In this document: positions 7,587-16,155 of the stretch, one piece after another | How the letters are laid out: each line of letters opens with the position of its first letter | Position numbering within the stretch: position 1 is the stretch's first letter | NCBI GenBank assembly: GCA_032252755.1 | Contig: JAVUPY010000094.1 | Coordinates: forward strand, 1 to 64,000 | Reading direction: 5' to 3' | Length of the DNA: 64,000 nucleotides | Source: Terriglobia bacterium | GTDB taxonomy: Bacteria > Acidobacteriota > Terriglobia > Terriglobales > Acidobacteriaceae | Made by a program: the position numbers and the translations under genes | Notes under the pieces: generated by a model | The model's input: only the letters and a program-made list of their open reading frames with translations | Database searches by the model: none | What the model was told of the DNA's origin: nothing

Positions 7587-8984
7587 CTAGAATGGGATAA
7601 GCTTTCGCAAGCCCTTTTTCTTCTTTGGCTTGGAAGAACTCACCTGCTGATCGTCCTTGTTGTCGGAGCTCTTCGCGTCCGCCGACGTGGTGTTGTCGCC
7701 CTGCTTGGTCGCAGCCGACGACTTCGGGTTCGAATCGCTGCTCGACGCAGTTGAGCCCGTATCGGCCTGGTTTAGCTGCGCCGGCATCTCTTTAGGAACG
7801 TCGCTGCTGTCCGTTGCCGGTGTCCCACCAGAATCGGAGCGTGGTACCGGCTGGCTCTCCGGAATTTTGCCGCCCGAGGGGAGCGTCTCCGCCGAGACCT
7901 TTCCGGTGCCGCCACTCGAAGGTTCGGTTATGATCGCGTTGGCTTCCTTGATCAGCTCGGGAGCCGACGTCTCTTTCGGGTCTACGAGTACCGGCTCGCC
8001 TGTGGTTGCGGCAGGCGCAAAGTCCGGGCCCTTGTGGAACGTCAGCATGATGCGACTCATGCGGCCCATCTCACCTCGGCTTGCTTCCAGCTTCTTGTTC
8101 CAGTCAATGGCTTCCTGAGTTGGCGTAGGTACCGCCAGGTCCAGCGCTTTCAATCGTGCCTTGGCATCTTCGGCCCGCGGCATGATCGGGTATTTCGTAA
8201 TGATCTTCGAATACGCTTCGCCGGCGCCATCCGTATACATCTTGATCAGCTGGGCCTTCTTTTGTTCTGTGAAGGCCTTGTTGGTCTGCAATGTCCGGAT
8301 CCGATCCAACTCCTGCTCATATGACTGGCCGAGCATGAACAGCGCATCGTCCGCCTTGCTGTATAGCGGATAGGTATCCGTGAGCGTCTTAAGTCGCGCA
8401 ATTGCCGCCGGCCACGACTGCCGCAGGTAGTAGAACCGTCCGATGCGGTATTCGCGTTCCGCGAGGATCTCCTGCACTCGCAGCAGACGCTTTTTCGCCG
8501 TCTCAGCCAGTTTGCTATCCGGATATTGCAGCAGCATCTGCCGGTACTCGTCCTCCGCGCGTTTTGCGTGCGTGTAATCGCGATCCGGCTTCTCGATCTG
8601 CCTGTAGTGGATGTCGCCGATTTTCATCTGCGCTTCCGCCGCTTCCGGCATGTTCGGGAAGAAGGTGATGAAGTCGCGGTATTCGTTTTCCGCCTGCGCC
8701 AGGGCGGCTGAGCCACCCTCGGCATACCACGAGTCACCGATTGCCAGTTTGGCTCGCGCAATGTATTCGGAGTCGGGGTAGGTGTTGATCAGGGTCTGCA
8801 GGCTCAGACGGGCGACGTCGTACTTTCGATGCTGCATCGCGTCCATAGCGCGATCGAACAACACCTTGTCCGGCTGCTTGGAATTTACATTTGCCAGCGG
8901 GTTCTTAACGTTCTTATTCCTGCATCCGACTACCGCCAGCAGACAGGAAGCCAGCAAGAAAGCAATGACGAATCGACGAAACAT
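7587..8984 (-). CDS. bamD: BamD-like outer-membrane assembly lipoprotein
   Basis: About 465 residues. ATG 8982-8984 follows GAGGTGG with good spacing; a GTG nine bases further upstream is the alternative. It has a signal peptide and lipobox (LLAVVGC), then TPR-like helices typical of BamD/YfiO: LSLQTLINTYPDSEY, YRDFITFFPNMPEAAEAQMKIG and LQYPDSKLAETAKKRL. BamD anchors the BAM complex that inserts beta-barrel proteins in the outer membrane. The protein is much longer than the E. coli form (about 245). The extra C-terminal part, from about residue 300, is Ser/Pro/Asp-rich, ends in a KPKKKKG basic segment and looks disordered. It lies just downstream of rpe. Confidence 0.8.
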   Translation of the reverse strand: MFRRFVIAFLLASCLLAVVGCRNKNVKNPLANVNSKQPDKVLFDRAMDAMQHRKYDVARLSLQTLINTYPDSEYIARAKLAIGDSWYAEGGSAALAQAENEYRDFITFFPNMPEAAEAQMKIGDIHYRQIEKPDRDYTHAKRAEDEYRQMLLQYPDSKLAETAKKRLLRVQEILAEREYRIGRFYYLRQSWPAAIARLKTLTDTYPLYSKADDALFMLGQSYEQELDRIRTLQTNKAFTEQKKAQLIKMYTDGAGEAYSKIITKYPIMPRAEDAKARLKALDLAVPTPTQEAIDWNKKLEASRGEMGRMSRIMLTFHKGPDFAPAATTGEPVLVDPKETSAPELIKEANAIITEPSSGGTGKVSAETLPSGGKIPESQPVPRSDSGGTPATDSSDVPKEMPAQLNQADTGSTASSSDSNPKSSAATKQGDNTTSADAKSSDNKDDQQVSSSKPKKKKGLRKLIPF

Positions 8985-9046
8985 CCCTACCACCTCGAGG
9001 GTCTTACAAAGTCTGATTGTTCTGCACTGGCTTGGGCTGCTCCGTG

Positions 9047-9721
9047 TTAGACCTTTTGCAGAGTAGCCTCATGCGCGATCCTCAGGAGATCGCGCACATT
9101 CGTGCCGATATTGCCATGGCCGAAGACGGCGTTTCCGGCCACCAGCAACTCCGCGCCCGCGCGAACTACATCGGCGACGGTGTCATGCGCTACCCCGCCA
9201 TCCACCTCAATCCTGTAGTGGTGGCCATTGGCGTTGCGCATTGTGACCAGCTTGCGAATCTTCTCCAGTGAGCGCGGAATGAATTTTTGTCCGCCAAAAC
9301 CCGGGTTGACCGACATTACCAGAACATAATCGACGATCCCGAGTATATCCCCCAGCGTATGTACTGGCGTCGCCGGGTTGATCACCACACCCGCCTTCGC
9401 TCCGAGGGTCCGGATGTACTCAAGCGTGCGATGCAGATGGACACAGGCTTCCTGATGCACACTGACCCAGTTCGCTCCCGCATCGATAAAGGCTGGAATG
9501 AAGTCGTCCGGCCGCTCGATCATCAGGTGAACATCCAGGGGCACATCGACAACCTTGCGGACCGACTTCACCACCGGCGGTCCGATCGTCAGGTTGGGGA
9601 CAAAATGCCCATCCATTACGTCGAGATGCAGCACGGTGGCCCCCGCCGAAACAGCCTCGCGGACCTGTTCGCCCAAGCGCGCAAAATCGGCGGAAAGGAT
9701 GGACGGAGCCAGTTCGATCAA
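9047..9721 (-). CDS. rpe: Ribulose-phosphate 3-epimerase
   Basis: 224 residues, a TIM-barrel enzyme interconverting ribulose-5-phosphate and xylulose-5-phosphate in the pentose phosphate pathway. Signature motifs are APSILSADFARLGEQ at the N-terminus, HLDVMDGHFVPNLTIGPPVV (residues 33-52, metal His and Asp), LMSVNPGFGGQKFIP (about 135-149) and EVDGGV with catalytic Asp (about 173). The BamD-like gene starts 62 bp downstream on the same strand; the two may be cotranscribed. No anomalies. Confidence 0.96.
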   Translation of the reverse strand: MIELAPSILSADFARLGEQVREAVSAGATVLHLDVMDGHFVPNLTIGPPVVKSVRKVVDVPLDVHLMIERPDDFIPAFIDAGANWVSVHQEACVHLHRTLEYIRTLGAKAGVVINPATPVHTLGDILGIVDYVLVMSVNPGFGGQKFIPRSLEKIRKLVTMRNANGHHYRIEVDGGVAHDTVADVVRAGAELLVAGNAVFGHGNIGTNVRDLLRIAHEATLQKV

Positions 9722-9922
9722 AACCGAGCCTCTCGCAATAGTGACTGTGGAAATTCTAGCATTGTAGCCGTCGCCGCACCCTTCAATATGGACTTAATCC
9801 CAGAAAGTGGGATTACTGTCCTCACCGGAGCTCAGGTTCAACAGCGCAGGTGGAAGATCGAGGTTGTGGCCGAGAGTCTTCTCACCTCTACAACTCCCCA
9901 CCCACACCGGCATCCAACAGAG

Positions 9923-10297
9923 GTGCTTCGCTTTCGCCCAATCATTTTGTTGTTGCTGGCATTCGCGGTCCCCGCGGCGGCTACGCCGAAGCGTCCAGAC
10001 CTGAAGGAAATGCTGGCGCAACCGCAGGCGAAACCCGATCCTTATATCCCGGCCCGCGCGGGCTGGGACGGTCCCGAGCAGAACCCAGAAACGACAGTTT
10101 ATTTTCAAGAGCTTGCCGCGATCAACTCGCCGCAGGCCAATCGCGCAGCCCTGCTGGACCTTCTCGTTCCTGACTGGCGGACCGTAGTAGCTCTGATGGC
10201 GGCTATTTTTCTGCTCCGCTATTTTCGAAGGACAACTCCAGCGGCCTCTGTGGCTTCTCACAAACAGCCCCCGGGAGACGTTCCCCGCGCCGCATGA
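9923..10297 (+). CDS. Small exported protein with C-terminal membrane segment
   Basis: About 124 residues from GTG 9923-9925, chosen because it opens directly into a signal-peptide-like hydrophobic stretch (PIILLLLAFAVPAAA). An upstream in-frame ATG at 9788 would put about 45 unlikely residues before it. The mature region is Pro-rich (KPDPYIPARAGWDGPEQNPE), and one hydrophobic segment near residues 85-100 (TVVALMAAIFLLRYF) may anchor it to the membrane. I do not recognise the family. It lies between divergent rpe and the downstream ABC ATPase. Confidence 0.5.
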   Translation: MLRFRPIILLLLAFAVPAAATPKRPDLKEMLAQPQAKPDPYIPARAGWDGPEQNPETTVYFQELAAINSPQANRAALLDLLVPDWRTVVALMAAIFLLRYFRRTTPAASVASHKQPPGDVPRAA

Positions 10298-10380
10298 GCG
10301 AGTGCGACCGGCGGGCGCGAATTTACCGCGCGGAAGAGAGGTCTTCGCAATAGTCGGCGAGGGCCTTTTCCTTTTGCCGC

Positions 10381-10404
10381 TACTCAGGTACTCAGCTCCT
10401 CAGC
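10381..10404. repeat. Octamer tandem array, (T)ACTCAG type
   Basis: TACTCAGG, TACTCAGC and TCCTCAGC, three degenerate 8-bp units in the spacer before the ABC ATPase. The same octamer core (CTACTCAG/CTGCTCAG) recurs at 25721-25744. See the finding on spacer arrays. Confidence 0.6.
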
Positions 10405-10471
10405 AAATCACTTCTAGCCGGAAGCTTTCTTACCTGGCGCGGCTGAGAAACTGAGCAACCTCTTGAACGTC

Positions 10472-10492
10472 GCACCTCGCACCTAGTACCTT
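10472..10492. repeat. Heptamer tandem array, GCACCTA type
   Basis: GCACCTC, GCACCTA and GTACCTT in direct tandem, ending 6 bp before the GTG start of the ABC ATPase. It takes the place where a ribosome site would be expected, and no Shine-Dalgarno sequence is visible there. Confidence 0.6.
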
Positions 10493-10498
10493 CTTTCC

Positions 10499-11290
10499 GT
10501 GCCTCTTCTCTCCATCCGCTCTCTGACGAAGATCTACCCTCATCGGCAGGATGCCTTCGGAACCGCACACGGTGGAGAGCTTCGTGCTGTCGATGATGTG
10601 GCCCTCGACATCGAGTCCGGCGAAACGCTGGGTCTGGTCGGGGAATCCGGTTCCGGCAAAAGCACGCTCGGCCGACTGATTCTGCGGCTGATCGAACCGA
10701 CCTCGGGAAGCATCAGTTACGAGGGCCGCGACCTGCTCGCGATGCGAGGATCTGAACTCCGTCACGCCCGCCGTGAACTCCAGATCATCTTCCAGGACCC
10801 GTTCGGCTCGCTCGATCCGCGCTTCCGCGTTCTCGACGTCGTCACCGAGCCGCTCATTATTCACGAGAAACTTTCCGCCGAAGAACGGCGCCGCCGCGCG
10901 GCCGAACTGATGCGCGCCGTCGGCCTTGATGAATCCGCACTGGCGCGATACCCGCACGAATTCAGCGGAGGCCAGCGCCAGCGCATCGGCATCGCACGCG
11001 CAATCGCCTTGCGGCCGCGCTTCCTCGTCGCCGACGAACCCGTTTCCGCCCTCGACGTTTCCGTCGGCGCGCAGATCGTGAATCTCATGCAGCGCCTTCA
11101 GCGCGAGTTTGGGCTGACGTACCTGTTCATCTCGCACTCCATGCCCGTGGTGCGCTATCTCGCGAATCGGATCGCGGTGATGAAGCGCGGAAGACTGGTG
11201 GAGATCGGAACGACGGAGCAGATCACGACCGCGCCACAGGAGCAATACACGCGCTCGCTGCTCGCGGCTACGCCCGAACTCAGCGCTTAG
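10499..11290 (+). CDS. Oligopeptide/dipeptide-type ABC transporter ATP-binding protein
   Basis: 263 residues from GTG. Walker [10 protein letters not shown] (about residues 51-59), Q-loop [13 protein letters not shown] (100-112), signature [14 protein letters not shown] (about 157-170), Walker [14 protein letters not shown] and the switch His in FISHSM are all intact. The FQDPxxSLxPR variant and the C-terminal [14 protein letters not shown] are hallmarks of the OppF/DppF/GsiA branch. No permease, binding protein or partner OppD is within the window, so it is an orphan ATPase here. A heptamer array lies directly upstream of the start. Substrate unknown. Confidence 0.85.
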   Translation: MPLLSIRSLTKIYPHRQDAFGTAHGGELRAVDDVALDIESGETLGLVGESGSGKSTLGRLILRLIEPTSGSISYEGRDLLAMRGSELRHARRELQIIFQDPFGSLDPRFRVLDVVTEPLIIHEKLSAEERRRRAAELMRAVGLDESALARYPHEFSGGQRQRIGIARAIALRPRFLVADEPVSALDVSVGAQIVNLMQRLQREFGLTYLFISHSMPVVRYLANRIAVMKRGRLVEIGTTEQITTAPQEQYTRSLLAATPELSA

Positions 11291-11319
11291 CCAAGCCGCG
11301 TCCCTTAATTCTGTTGCGG

Positions 11320-11616
11320 TTATCCCCCGGCAATCGCACCAATGATGAAGAAGGGCTCCGCCCCCGAAGCGATGGCGTCGGGAAGCGGAGCATCTGGGGA
11401 TTCATGCGAAATGTCTTCATTGCAGGCGAAGAAGCGCAGGAAGGCGCGGCGCTTCAGAGTGCCGTGATCGCGAATGGTTCCCGTCAGCACCGGATACTGC
11501 TTCTCTAGCGCGTCGAGAATGGTGCGCGTCGTCACCGGGCCTTCCAGCGCGAGCTGTACTTCGCCGCTGACCTTTGCCAGCGTCTTCAAGTGCGTAGGCA
11601 GGACAACGCGAATCAT
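11320..11616 (-). CDS. MoaD/ThiS family ubiquitin-like sulfur carrier
   Basis: 98 residues ending in the diagnostic Gly-Gly ([10 protein letters not shown]). These carriers are activated by adenylation of the C-terminal glycine and carry sulfur as a thiocarboxylate, for molybdopterin, thiamine or cysteine synthesis. The [15 protein letters not shown] opening and the [15 protein letters not shown] helix fit the beta-grasp fold. The ATG overlaps the stop of the BNR-repeat gene (ATGA), so the two are translationally coupled. No moaE, thiG or cysM is nearby, so the pathway cannot be fixed. Confidence 0.8.
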   Translation of the reverse strand: MIRVVLPTHLKTLAKVSGEVQLALEGPVTTRTILDALEKQYPVLTGTIRDHGTLKRRAFLRFFACNEDISHESPDAPLPDAIASGAEPFFIIGAIAGG

Positions 11617-12791
11617 GGCAATGTCTGCGCCTCAACGGAAAGCACGGCCGGGAGATCGTGGACGATGGGGAACCAGGAGTCACCGGCATCGCGAGTGCCG
11701 TACACCTGACCACCCGTGGTGCCGAAGTACACGCCGCACTTGTCCAGTTTGTCGACTGACATGGCGTCACGCAGCACGTTGACGTAGCAATCCTTCTCCG
11801 GCAATCCCTTGCTCAACTCTTCCCATTCGTTGCCGCCGGAACGGCTGCGATAGACGCGCAGCTTGCCGTCGAGCGGGAAATGCTCTCCGTCGCTCTTGAT
11901 GGGAACGACGTAGATCGTCTCGGGTTCGTGGGCGTGCACGTCAATCACGAAGCCGAAGTCAGTGGGAAGGTTGCCGCTGACTTCTTTCCAGTTATCGCCA
12001 GCATCGTCGCTGCGCATTACGTCCCAGTGCTTCTGCATGAAGAGCGTGTCAGGCCGCGAACCGTGCATGGCGATGTGGTGCACGCAGTGGCCGATCTCGG
12101 CGTTCGGATCGGGAATGAACTCCGAACGCAGGCCGCGGTTAATGGGCTTCCAACTCTTGCCGCCGTCATCCGTGCGAAAAGCACCCGCGGCCGAGATGGC
12201 TATGTACATTCGGTTCTGGTTCTTCGGATCGAGGATGATGGTGTGCAGGCACATGCCACCCGCGCCCGGCTGCCACTTCGGCCCGGTGCCATGGCCGCGT
12301 AGTCCGGCCAGTTCCTTCCAACTAGTGCCACCGTCGGTGGAACGGAAGATCGCAGCGTCCTCGATACCGGCGTAAACCGTATCCGGATCGCTCAACGATG
12401 GCTCAAGGTGCCAAACGCGCTTAAACTCCCACGGATGCTGCGTGCCGTCGTACCACTGATGCGTCGTCAGCGGTTTCCCTGTCTCGGCTGACGTGTCGTA
12501 AGCGAATTTATTACTCTGGCCCATCGGTTGCCCAAAGGGGCCCTTCTCAGGTTCGCCGCCCGGGACCTCCCAGGTTTTGCCGCCGTCGCTGGATCGCTGG
12601 ATCAACTGTCCAAACCAGCCACTCGTCTGCGAGACGTAGATCCGGTTGGTATCCACGGGCGATCCCTTCATGTGGTATATCTCCCAGCCGGCGAAGTGCG
12701 GCCCGCTGATATCCCACTTTTCCCGTTTGCCATCCGAGGTCAGCACGAACGCGCCTTTGCGCGTCCCAACTAAAAGTCGTACCCCACTCAT
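11613..12791 (-). CDS. BNR/sortilin-type beta-propeller protein
   Basis: About 392 residues from ATG 12789-12791, which follows AAGGAG. It contains repeated Asp-box motifs: [10 protein letters not shown] (about 80), [13 protein letters not shown] (about 150), [12 protein letters not shown] (about 205), [12 protein letters not shown] (about 260) and [12 protein letters not shown] near the C-terminus. These define a six- or seven-bladed propeller of the exo-alpha-sialidase/WD40-like glycosidase superfamily. No signal peptide is seen, so it is probably cytoplasmic. It is coupled by a 4-bp overlap to a MoaD-like gene. Enzyme activity is uncertain. Confidence 0.75.
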   Translation of the reverse strand: MSGVRLLVGTRKGAFVLTSDGKREKWDISGPHFAGWEIYHMKGSPVDTNRIYVSQTSGWFGQLIQRSSDGGKTWEVPGGEPEKGPFGQPMGQSNKFAYDTSAETGKPLTTHQWYDGTQHPWEFKRVWHLEPSLSDPDTVYAGIEDAAIFRSTDGGTSWKELAGLRGHGTGPKWQPGAGGMCLHTIILDPKNQNRMYIAISAAGAFRTDDGGKSWKPINRGLRSEFIPDPNAEIGHCVHHIAMHGSRPDTLFMQKHWDVMRSDDAGDNWKEVSGNLPTDFGFVIDVHAHEPETIYVVPIKSDGEHFPLDGKLRVYRSRSGGNEWEELSKGLPEKDCYVNVLRDAMSVDKLDKCGVYFGTTGGQVYGTRDAGDSWFPIVHDLPAVLSVEAQTLP

Positions 12792-12877
12792 AGACGTTCT
12801 TCTCCTTACCCTATTGACGATTGGACTGTTCAAAAATCGACACTGCTATCGAACGCCCCACGCGTTCTAATGCAGTC

Positions 12878-13279
12878 TTACTCGCAGCTGACCATCCACG
12901 GTATGCCGAACCGGTCGACCAGCATACCAAAACGGCGCGCCCAGAATGTCTGCTGGATCGGCATCATGATCTTCGAGCCCTTACTGAGTGCTTCAAACTT
13001 GCTCTCGGCTTCGGCGGGTTCCTTGAAGCTGATTGAAACCGAGAATCCCGCAGGCTGGCTGAAATACGGCGGCGGAGCATCGGCGCCCATGAGAACGCCG
13101 TCAGCTACCTTCAGCGTCGTGTGCATCACTTTCTGGCGATACTCGGCAGGCACGCGATCCTGCATTGGACTTCCCTCATACCGAAATATCGACTGCAGCT
13201 CTCCGCCGAGGGTCTGCTCGTAGAACTTAAACGCCTCTTCGCAATTGCCATTGAAGCTGAGATAAGGAACGAATTGCAT
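12878..13279 (-). CDS. VOC family protein (PhnB/glyoxalase-like)
   Basis: 133 residues. MQFVPYLSFNGNCEEAFKFY (1-20), the LGGELQSIFRYEG part, HTTLKVADGVLMGAD, and the FG-LVDRFGIPWMV end are the classical PhnB-type vicinal-oxygen-chelate pattern. These are dimeric metalloenzymes or binding proteins with varied substrates. The gene sits 63 bp downstream of an HxlR regulator on the same strand; such pairs are frequent, and the regulator probably controls it. Confidence 0.85.
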   Translation of the reverse strand: MQFVPYLSFNGNCEEAFKFYEQTLGGELQSIFRYEGSPMQDRVPAEYRQKVMHTTLKVADGVLMGADAPPPYFSQPAGFSVSISFKEPAEAESKFEALSKGSKIMMPIQQTFWARRFGMLVDRFGIPWMVSCE

Positions 13280-13342
13280 GGCTTACTCCTTGCAAATTTC
13301 ACGTCATAAATAACGACGTTTTGAGGGGCCAAATCGAGCCAA

Positions 13343-13825
13343 TCAAGATTGAGGTTTGGTATTCCTGGTCCTGCCGTCTGGCTGAAAGGGCGGCAGGAAT
13401 GGAGTTGACTCCCGTTCCCGCCACCGCCGCCGAACTTCGGCGAGCACCTCCTCGCGATGGCTCGCCATGTGGTCGATCACTGCGCAAGGCGCGCCCGTAT
13501 TCTCGTGACGCGCCCCCCACACCAGCAATTCCAGCATCACTGGAGCGAGATCAATGCCCTTCTCGGTCAAGCGGTAATTCACGCGGCGTCCGTCCGCCGG
13601 ATCAGTCTCGTGGGAAATGATCCCAGCGTCTTCCAACCGGCACAGTCGATCCGCCAGAATGTTAGTCGCGATTCCCTCACCCGATTGCTGGAACTCTTTG
13701 AACGTCCGGTAACCACGAACCATCAGGTCGCGAATGATCAGCAATGACCACCGGTCCCCGAACCGCTCCAGGCCGATACTGACCGGACACCCGGAACGCG
13801 GTCTCGATTTCGGCTTTCCGGCCAC
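13343..13825 (-). CDS. HxlR family winged-helix transcriptional regulator
   Basis: About 160 residues. The HxlR domain runs from SGCPVSIGLERFGDRWSLLI (about 12-31) through RTFKEFQQSGEGIATNILADRL to the wing (VNYRLTEKGIDLAPVM). HxlR regulators are dimeric, single-domain DNA-binding proteins responding to reactive carbonyl or quinone compounds. The start is uncertain: GTG 13823-13825 is preferred because it opens into a soluble N-terminus; a TTG at 13841-13843 would add six residues, and neither has a good ribosome site. Downstream is a VOC-family gene, its likely target. Confidence 0.85.
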   Translation of the reverse strand: MAGKPKSRPRSGCPVSIGLERFGDRWSLLIIRDLMVRGYRTFKEFQQSGEGIATNILADRLCRLEDAGIISHETDPADGRRVNYRLTEKGIDLAPVMLELLVWGARHENTGAPCAVIDHMASHREEVLAEVRRRWRERESTPFLPPFQPDGRTRNTKPQS

Positions 13826-13891
13826 GGCGGAGAACAATAGCAAATATTACTTGTTAAATGCAAGTGACTGGACCACGTAATTTTCGCGGTG

Positions 13892-13926
13892 CCCATATCT
13901 GCGCACCGCGGGCAGATGCGGGGCAC
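13892..13926. repeat. REP-like palindrome (GCAGATG/GGGGCAC family), copy 1
   Basis: CCCATATCTGC and GCAGATGCGGG flank a 9-nt loop, followed by GCAC. It lies between HxlR and folC. It is a slightly diverged member of the family also seen at 34110, 35972 and 44813. Confidence 0.6.
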
Positions 13927-13951
13927 GGGACTGGATCCAGGCAGAGGGCGA

Positions 13952-15316
13952 TTAGGGGACTATCCCGAGCGATTCCATGGCTTCGCCGACGATGTAGATC
14001 GATCCGGTCACGACGATCACCGGCGCGGCGAGATGCTTACGTTGGGTGGCCGCCTCGCTGGCCTTTGCGATTGCGTCCTTGACGACCGGCACCTCGATGA
14101 TCTCAGCGCCACTGCGCTCGCCGGCGGCGCGAATCTCGGCGGTGGTTGCGGACCGCGGATTGTGTTCCGTGTGGGTCGCCACAACCACATCGGCAGTCGG
14201 GAAAAGAATCCCGGCAATTTCGTCGATGGCCTTATCGCGCATGGCGCCAAAGACCAGATACAGAGGCCGGTCGAGGAAACGCTCGGAGAGTGCACCGCGC
14301 AGGGCCCACGCACCGGCGGGGTTGTGGGCGACGTCGAGAATGATTTCCGGCCGATTCCCCTGCCCGGGCACATATTGAAACCGGCCGGGCCAACGGGTCT
14401 GGCTGATGCCTTCGGCGATCTGCGCCGGAGTGATGGAGAAACCGAGCCCTGTCAGTTCTTCCGCGGCAGTGATGGCGAGCGCGAGATTGCGCAACTGGTG
14501 TCGCCCGACGAGCGCAGTGTCGATGAGGATCTCTTCTCCGAGCACGCTGAGCATGTAGCGCGTGCGACCGGGTTCCGAGGTGTCGAAAAGAGCCTGCGAG
14601 CCCGGAGACACCGGTGGCACGTTGCGCGTTGCGTTCACCGGGACCGCGCCGGTCTCGATCATTTTCTCGCCAAGAACCTGGTTCGCCTGCGGATGCTGCG
14701 GCAAAGTAATGGCCGGCTTCCCTGCCCGCATGATGCCCGCTTTTTCGGCAGCGATGGCGGCAATGGTGTCCCCGAGGAATTTCTGGTGATCGAGACCGAC
14801 GTCAGTGACGACGGATAGCAACGGTTCGGTGATATTCGTCGCGTCCAACCGGCCGCCCATCCCGACCTCGAGCACCGCAATATCAACCTTGAGCCGCATG
14901 AAGCACTCGAAGGCAATCGCGGTGACTGTCTCAAAGAAGCTTGGATGCCAAGGCAACTTCTTTTCCGCGACGAGTCGGTCCGCTACATGGTGCACGTGGT
15001 CGTAGGTAGCGGCGAATAGTTCGTCGTCGATCGGTTCACCATTGATGCGGATGCGCTCATTGATCCGCACGAGATGCGGCGAGGTATAGAGTCCGACGTT
15101 ATACCCCGCAGCGTGAAGGATGGATGCCAGCGTGGCAGCGGTTGAGCCCTTACCGTTGGTTCCCGCAATGAGGACCGATGGAACTGCGTGCTCCGGATGC
15201 CCCAGCGCCTCGGTGAGCACGCGCATGTGCGCGAGGTCGAACTTGTGCGACGGCATCTGGTGCAGCTCGTGGCCAAGTTCGAGAAGGCGTTCTACGGCTT
15301 GAGGGTAGGACAACAT
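13952..15316 (-). CDS. folC: Bifunctional folylpolyglutamate synthase / dihydrofolate synthase
   Basis: 454 residues. It adds glutamate to dihydropteroate and folates using ATP. The Mur-ligase-type P-loop GTNGKGSTAA lies near residues 51-60, with the FolC motif YTSPHLVRINERIRING (about 77-93) and LEVGMGGRLDATN (about 148-160). Length and order (ATP-binding domain, then C-terminal ligase domain with HNPAGAWAL near 325) are standard. Downstream of accD and rubrerythrin on the same strand, with gaps of about 127-152 bp that hold repeat arrays. Confidence 0.95.
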   Translation of the reverse strand: MLSYPQAVERLLELGHELHQMPSHKFDLAHMRVLTEALGHPEHAVPSVLIAGTNGKGSTAATLASILHAAGYNVGLYTSPHLVRINERIRINGEPIDDELFAATYDHVHHVADRLVAEKKLPWHPSFFETVTAIAFECFMRLKVDIAVLEVGMGGRLDATNITEPLLSVVTDVGLDHQKFLGDTIAAIAAEKAGIMRAGKPAITLPQHPQANQVLGEKMIETGAVPVNATRNVPPVSPGSQALFDTSEPGRTRYMLSVLGEEILIDTALVGRHQLRNLALAITAAEELTGLGFSITPAQIAEGISQTRWPGRFQYVPGQGNRPEIILDVAHNPAGAWALRGALSERFLDRPLYLVFGAMRDKAIDEIAGILFPTADVVVATHTEHNPRSATTAEIRAAGERSGAEIIEVPVVKDAIAKASEAATQRKHLAAPVIVVTGSIYIVGEAMESLGIVP

Positions 15317-15362
15317 CGGTGGATAGGATTATGACAGCCTTTATCTCGATGCGACAATTCAC

Positions 15363-15434
15363 CACGAAGACACGAAGGAAGTGGGGCGGTAAGAGCACTA
15401 GTCATTCATCCACTAGTTCTTTGTGCCTTTGTGG
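15363..15434. repeat. Inverted octamer arrays, CACGAAGG type
   Basis: CACGAAGA and CACGAAGG (15363-15378) are followed by the inverse-complement type CTTTGTGC, CTTTGTGG (15419-15434). The two halves could pair as a long imperfect stem between folC and rubrerythrin. The same octamer recurs at 48401-48444. Confidence 0.6.
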
Positions 15435-15442
15435 CTGGTAAT

Positions 15443-16003
15443 CTACTCGATCTTCTCGAATTTTTCTCGCGGTGTGTTGCAGACCGGGCACCGCATCATG
15501 CCCTGGTCGTCGGTGGTGTAGCCGCAGACGATGCACACGTAGAAGACTGTTTTCGTGCGCTGCTTGTCCAGGTGCTTCAGGGCATCGGTGTACATGCGGG
15601 CATGCTCGGCTTCCGCCTCGAGCGCCCACTGGAAGGTCCGGATCGCAAGGGTGTTGGCTTGCGCTTCGGCTTCCTTGACGAAGCCCGGGTACATCACGTC
15701 GCGCTCGTACTCTTCACCGGCGATGGCGACTTTCAGGTTCTCGGCGGTGTTGCCGATGTGGACGGGTTCGATCTTGGCGACCGTCTTGCCACCCATCTTC
15801 TCGATCACGCGGAGATGATTCGCGGCGTGAATCTGCTCGGCGCGAGATGCCGCACGGAAGAGGCTCGCCACCCGCCCATAACCCTCCTCGTCAGCTTTCT
15901 TCGCAAATGCTGCATATTTGGCCGAGGCGTTGCTTTCACCCTGAAACGCAGTGATCAGGTTCTTGAGCGTGGTCTCACTGGAAATGGCGGTAGAGCTGGA
16001 CAT
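15443..16003 (-). CDS. Rubrerythrin
   Basis: 186 residues. The N-terminal ferritin-like four-helix domain carries the di-iron ligand pattern (FQGESNASAKYAAFA, EQIHAANH, EEYERDVMYPGF, EAEHARMY). The C-terminal rubredoxin-like domain has the two Cys pairs FYVCIVCGY and MRCPVCNTP for an Fe(SCys)4 site. Rubrerythrins reduce peroxide in microaerobic or anaerobic metabolism, taking electrons through the rubredoxin centre. Start ATG follows GGAGG-like AGGCACTCCTATG. It lies between folC and accD, an unusual insertion into a common accD-folC neighbourhood. Confidence 0.93.
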   Translation of the reverse strand: MSSSTAISSETTLKNLITAFQGESNASAKYAAFAKKADEEGYGRVASLFRAASRAEQIHAANHLRVIEKMGGKTVAKIEPVHIGNTAENLKVAIAGEEYERDVMYPGFVKEAEAQANTLAIRTFQWALEAEAEHARMYTDALKHLDKQRTKTVFYVCIVCGYTTDDQGMMRCPVCNTPREKFEKIE

Positions 16004-16096
16004 AGGAGTGCCTCCTACTTGCCGAGAATTGTAGGAAGGAGCCGCAGTAGCTGGATGTGATGACGGATGCGGGAGAATGTGATCGAAGTCGAAAGT

Positions 16097-16147
16097 GGGT
16101 ACTGGGTACTGGGTGATGAAAGTGTCGTGCTGTTACCCAGTACCTAG
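16097..16147. repeat. Inverted heptamer arrays, GGGTACT type
   Basis: GGGTACT, GGGTACT, GGGTGAT (16097-16117) are followed by TACCCAG, TACCTAG (16134-16147), the inverse complement. The set lies between rubrerythrin and accD and forms a potential imperfect stem-loop. Confidence 0.65.
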
Positions 16148-16155
16148 TGCCGTTT

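Noticed and set aside
9287-9922. Extension of the 9923-10297 gene upstream across rpe
   Set aside because: The upstream part is antisense to rpe, and the signal-peptide-like segment at 9923 marks a natural start.
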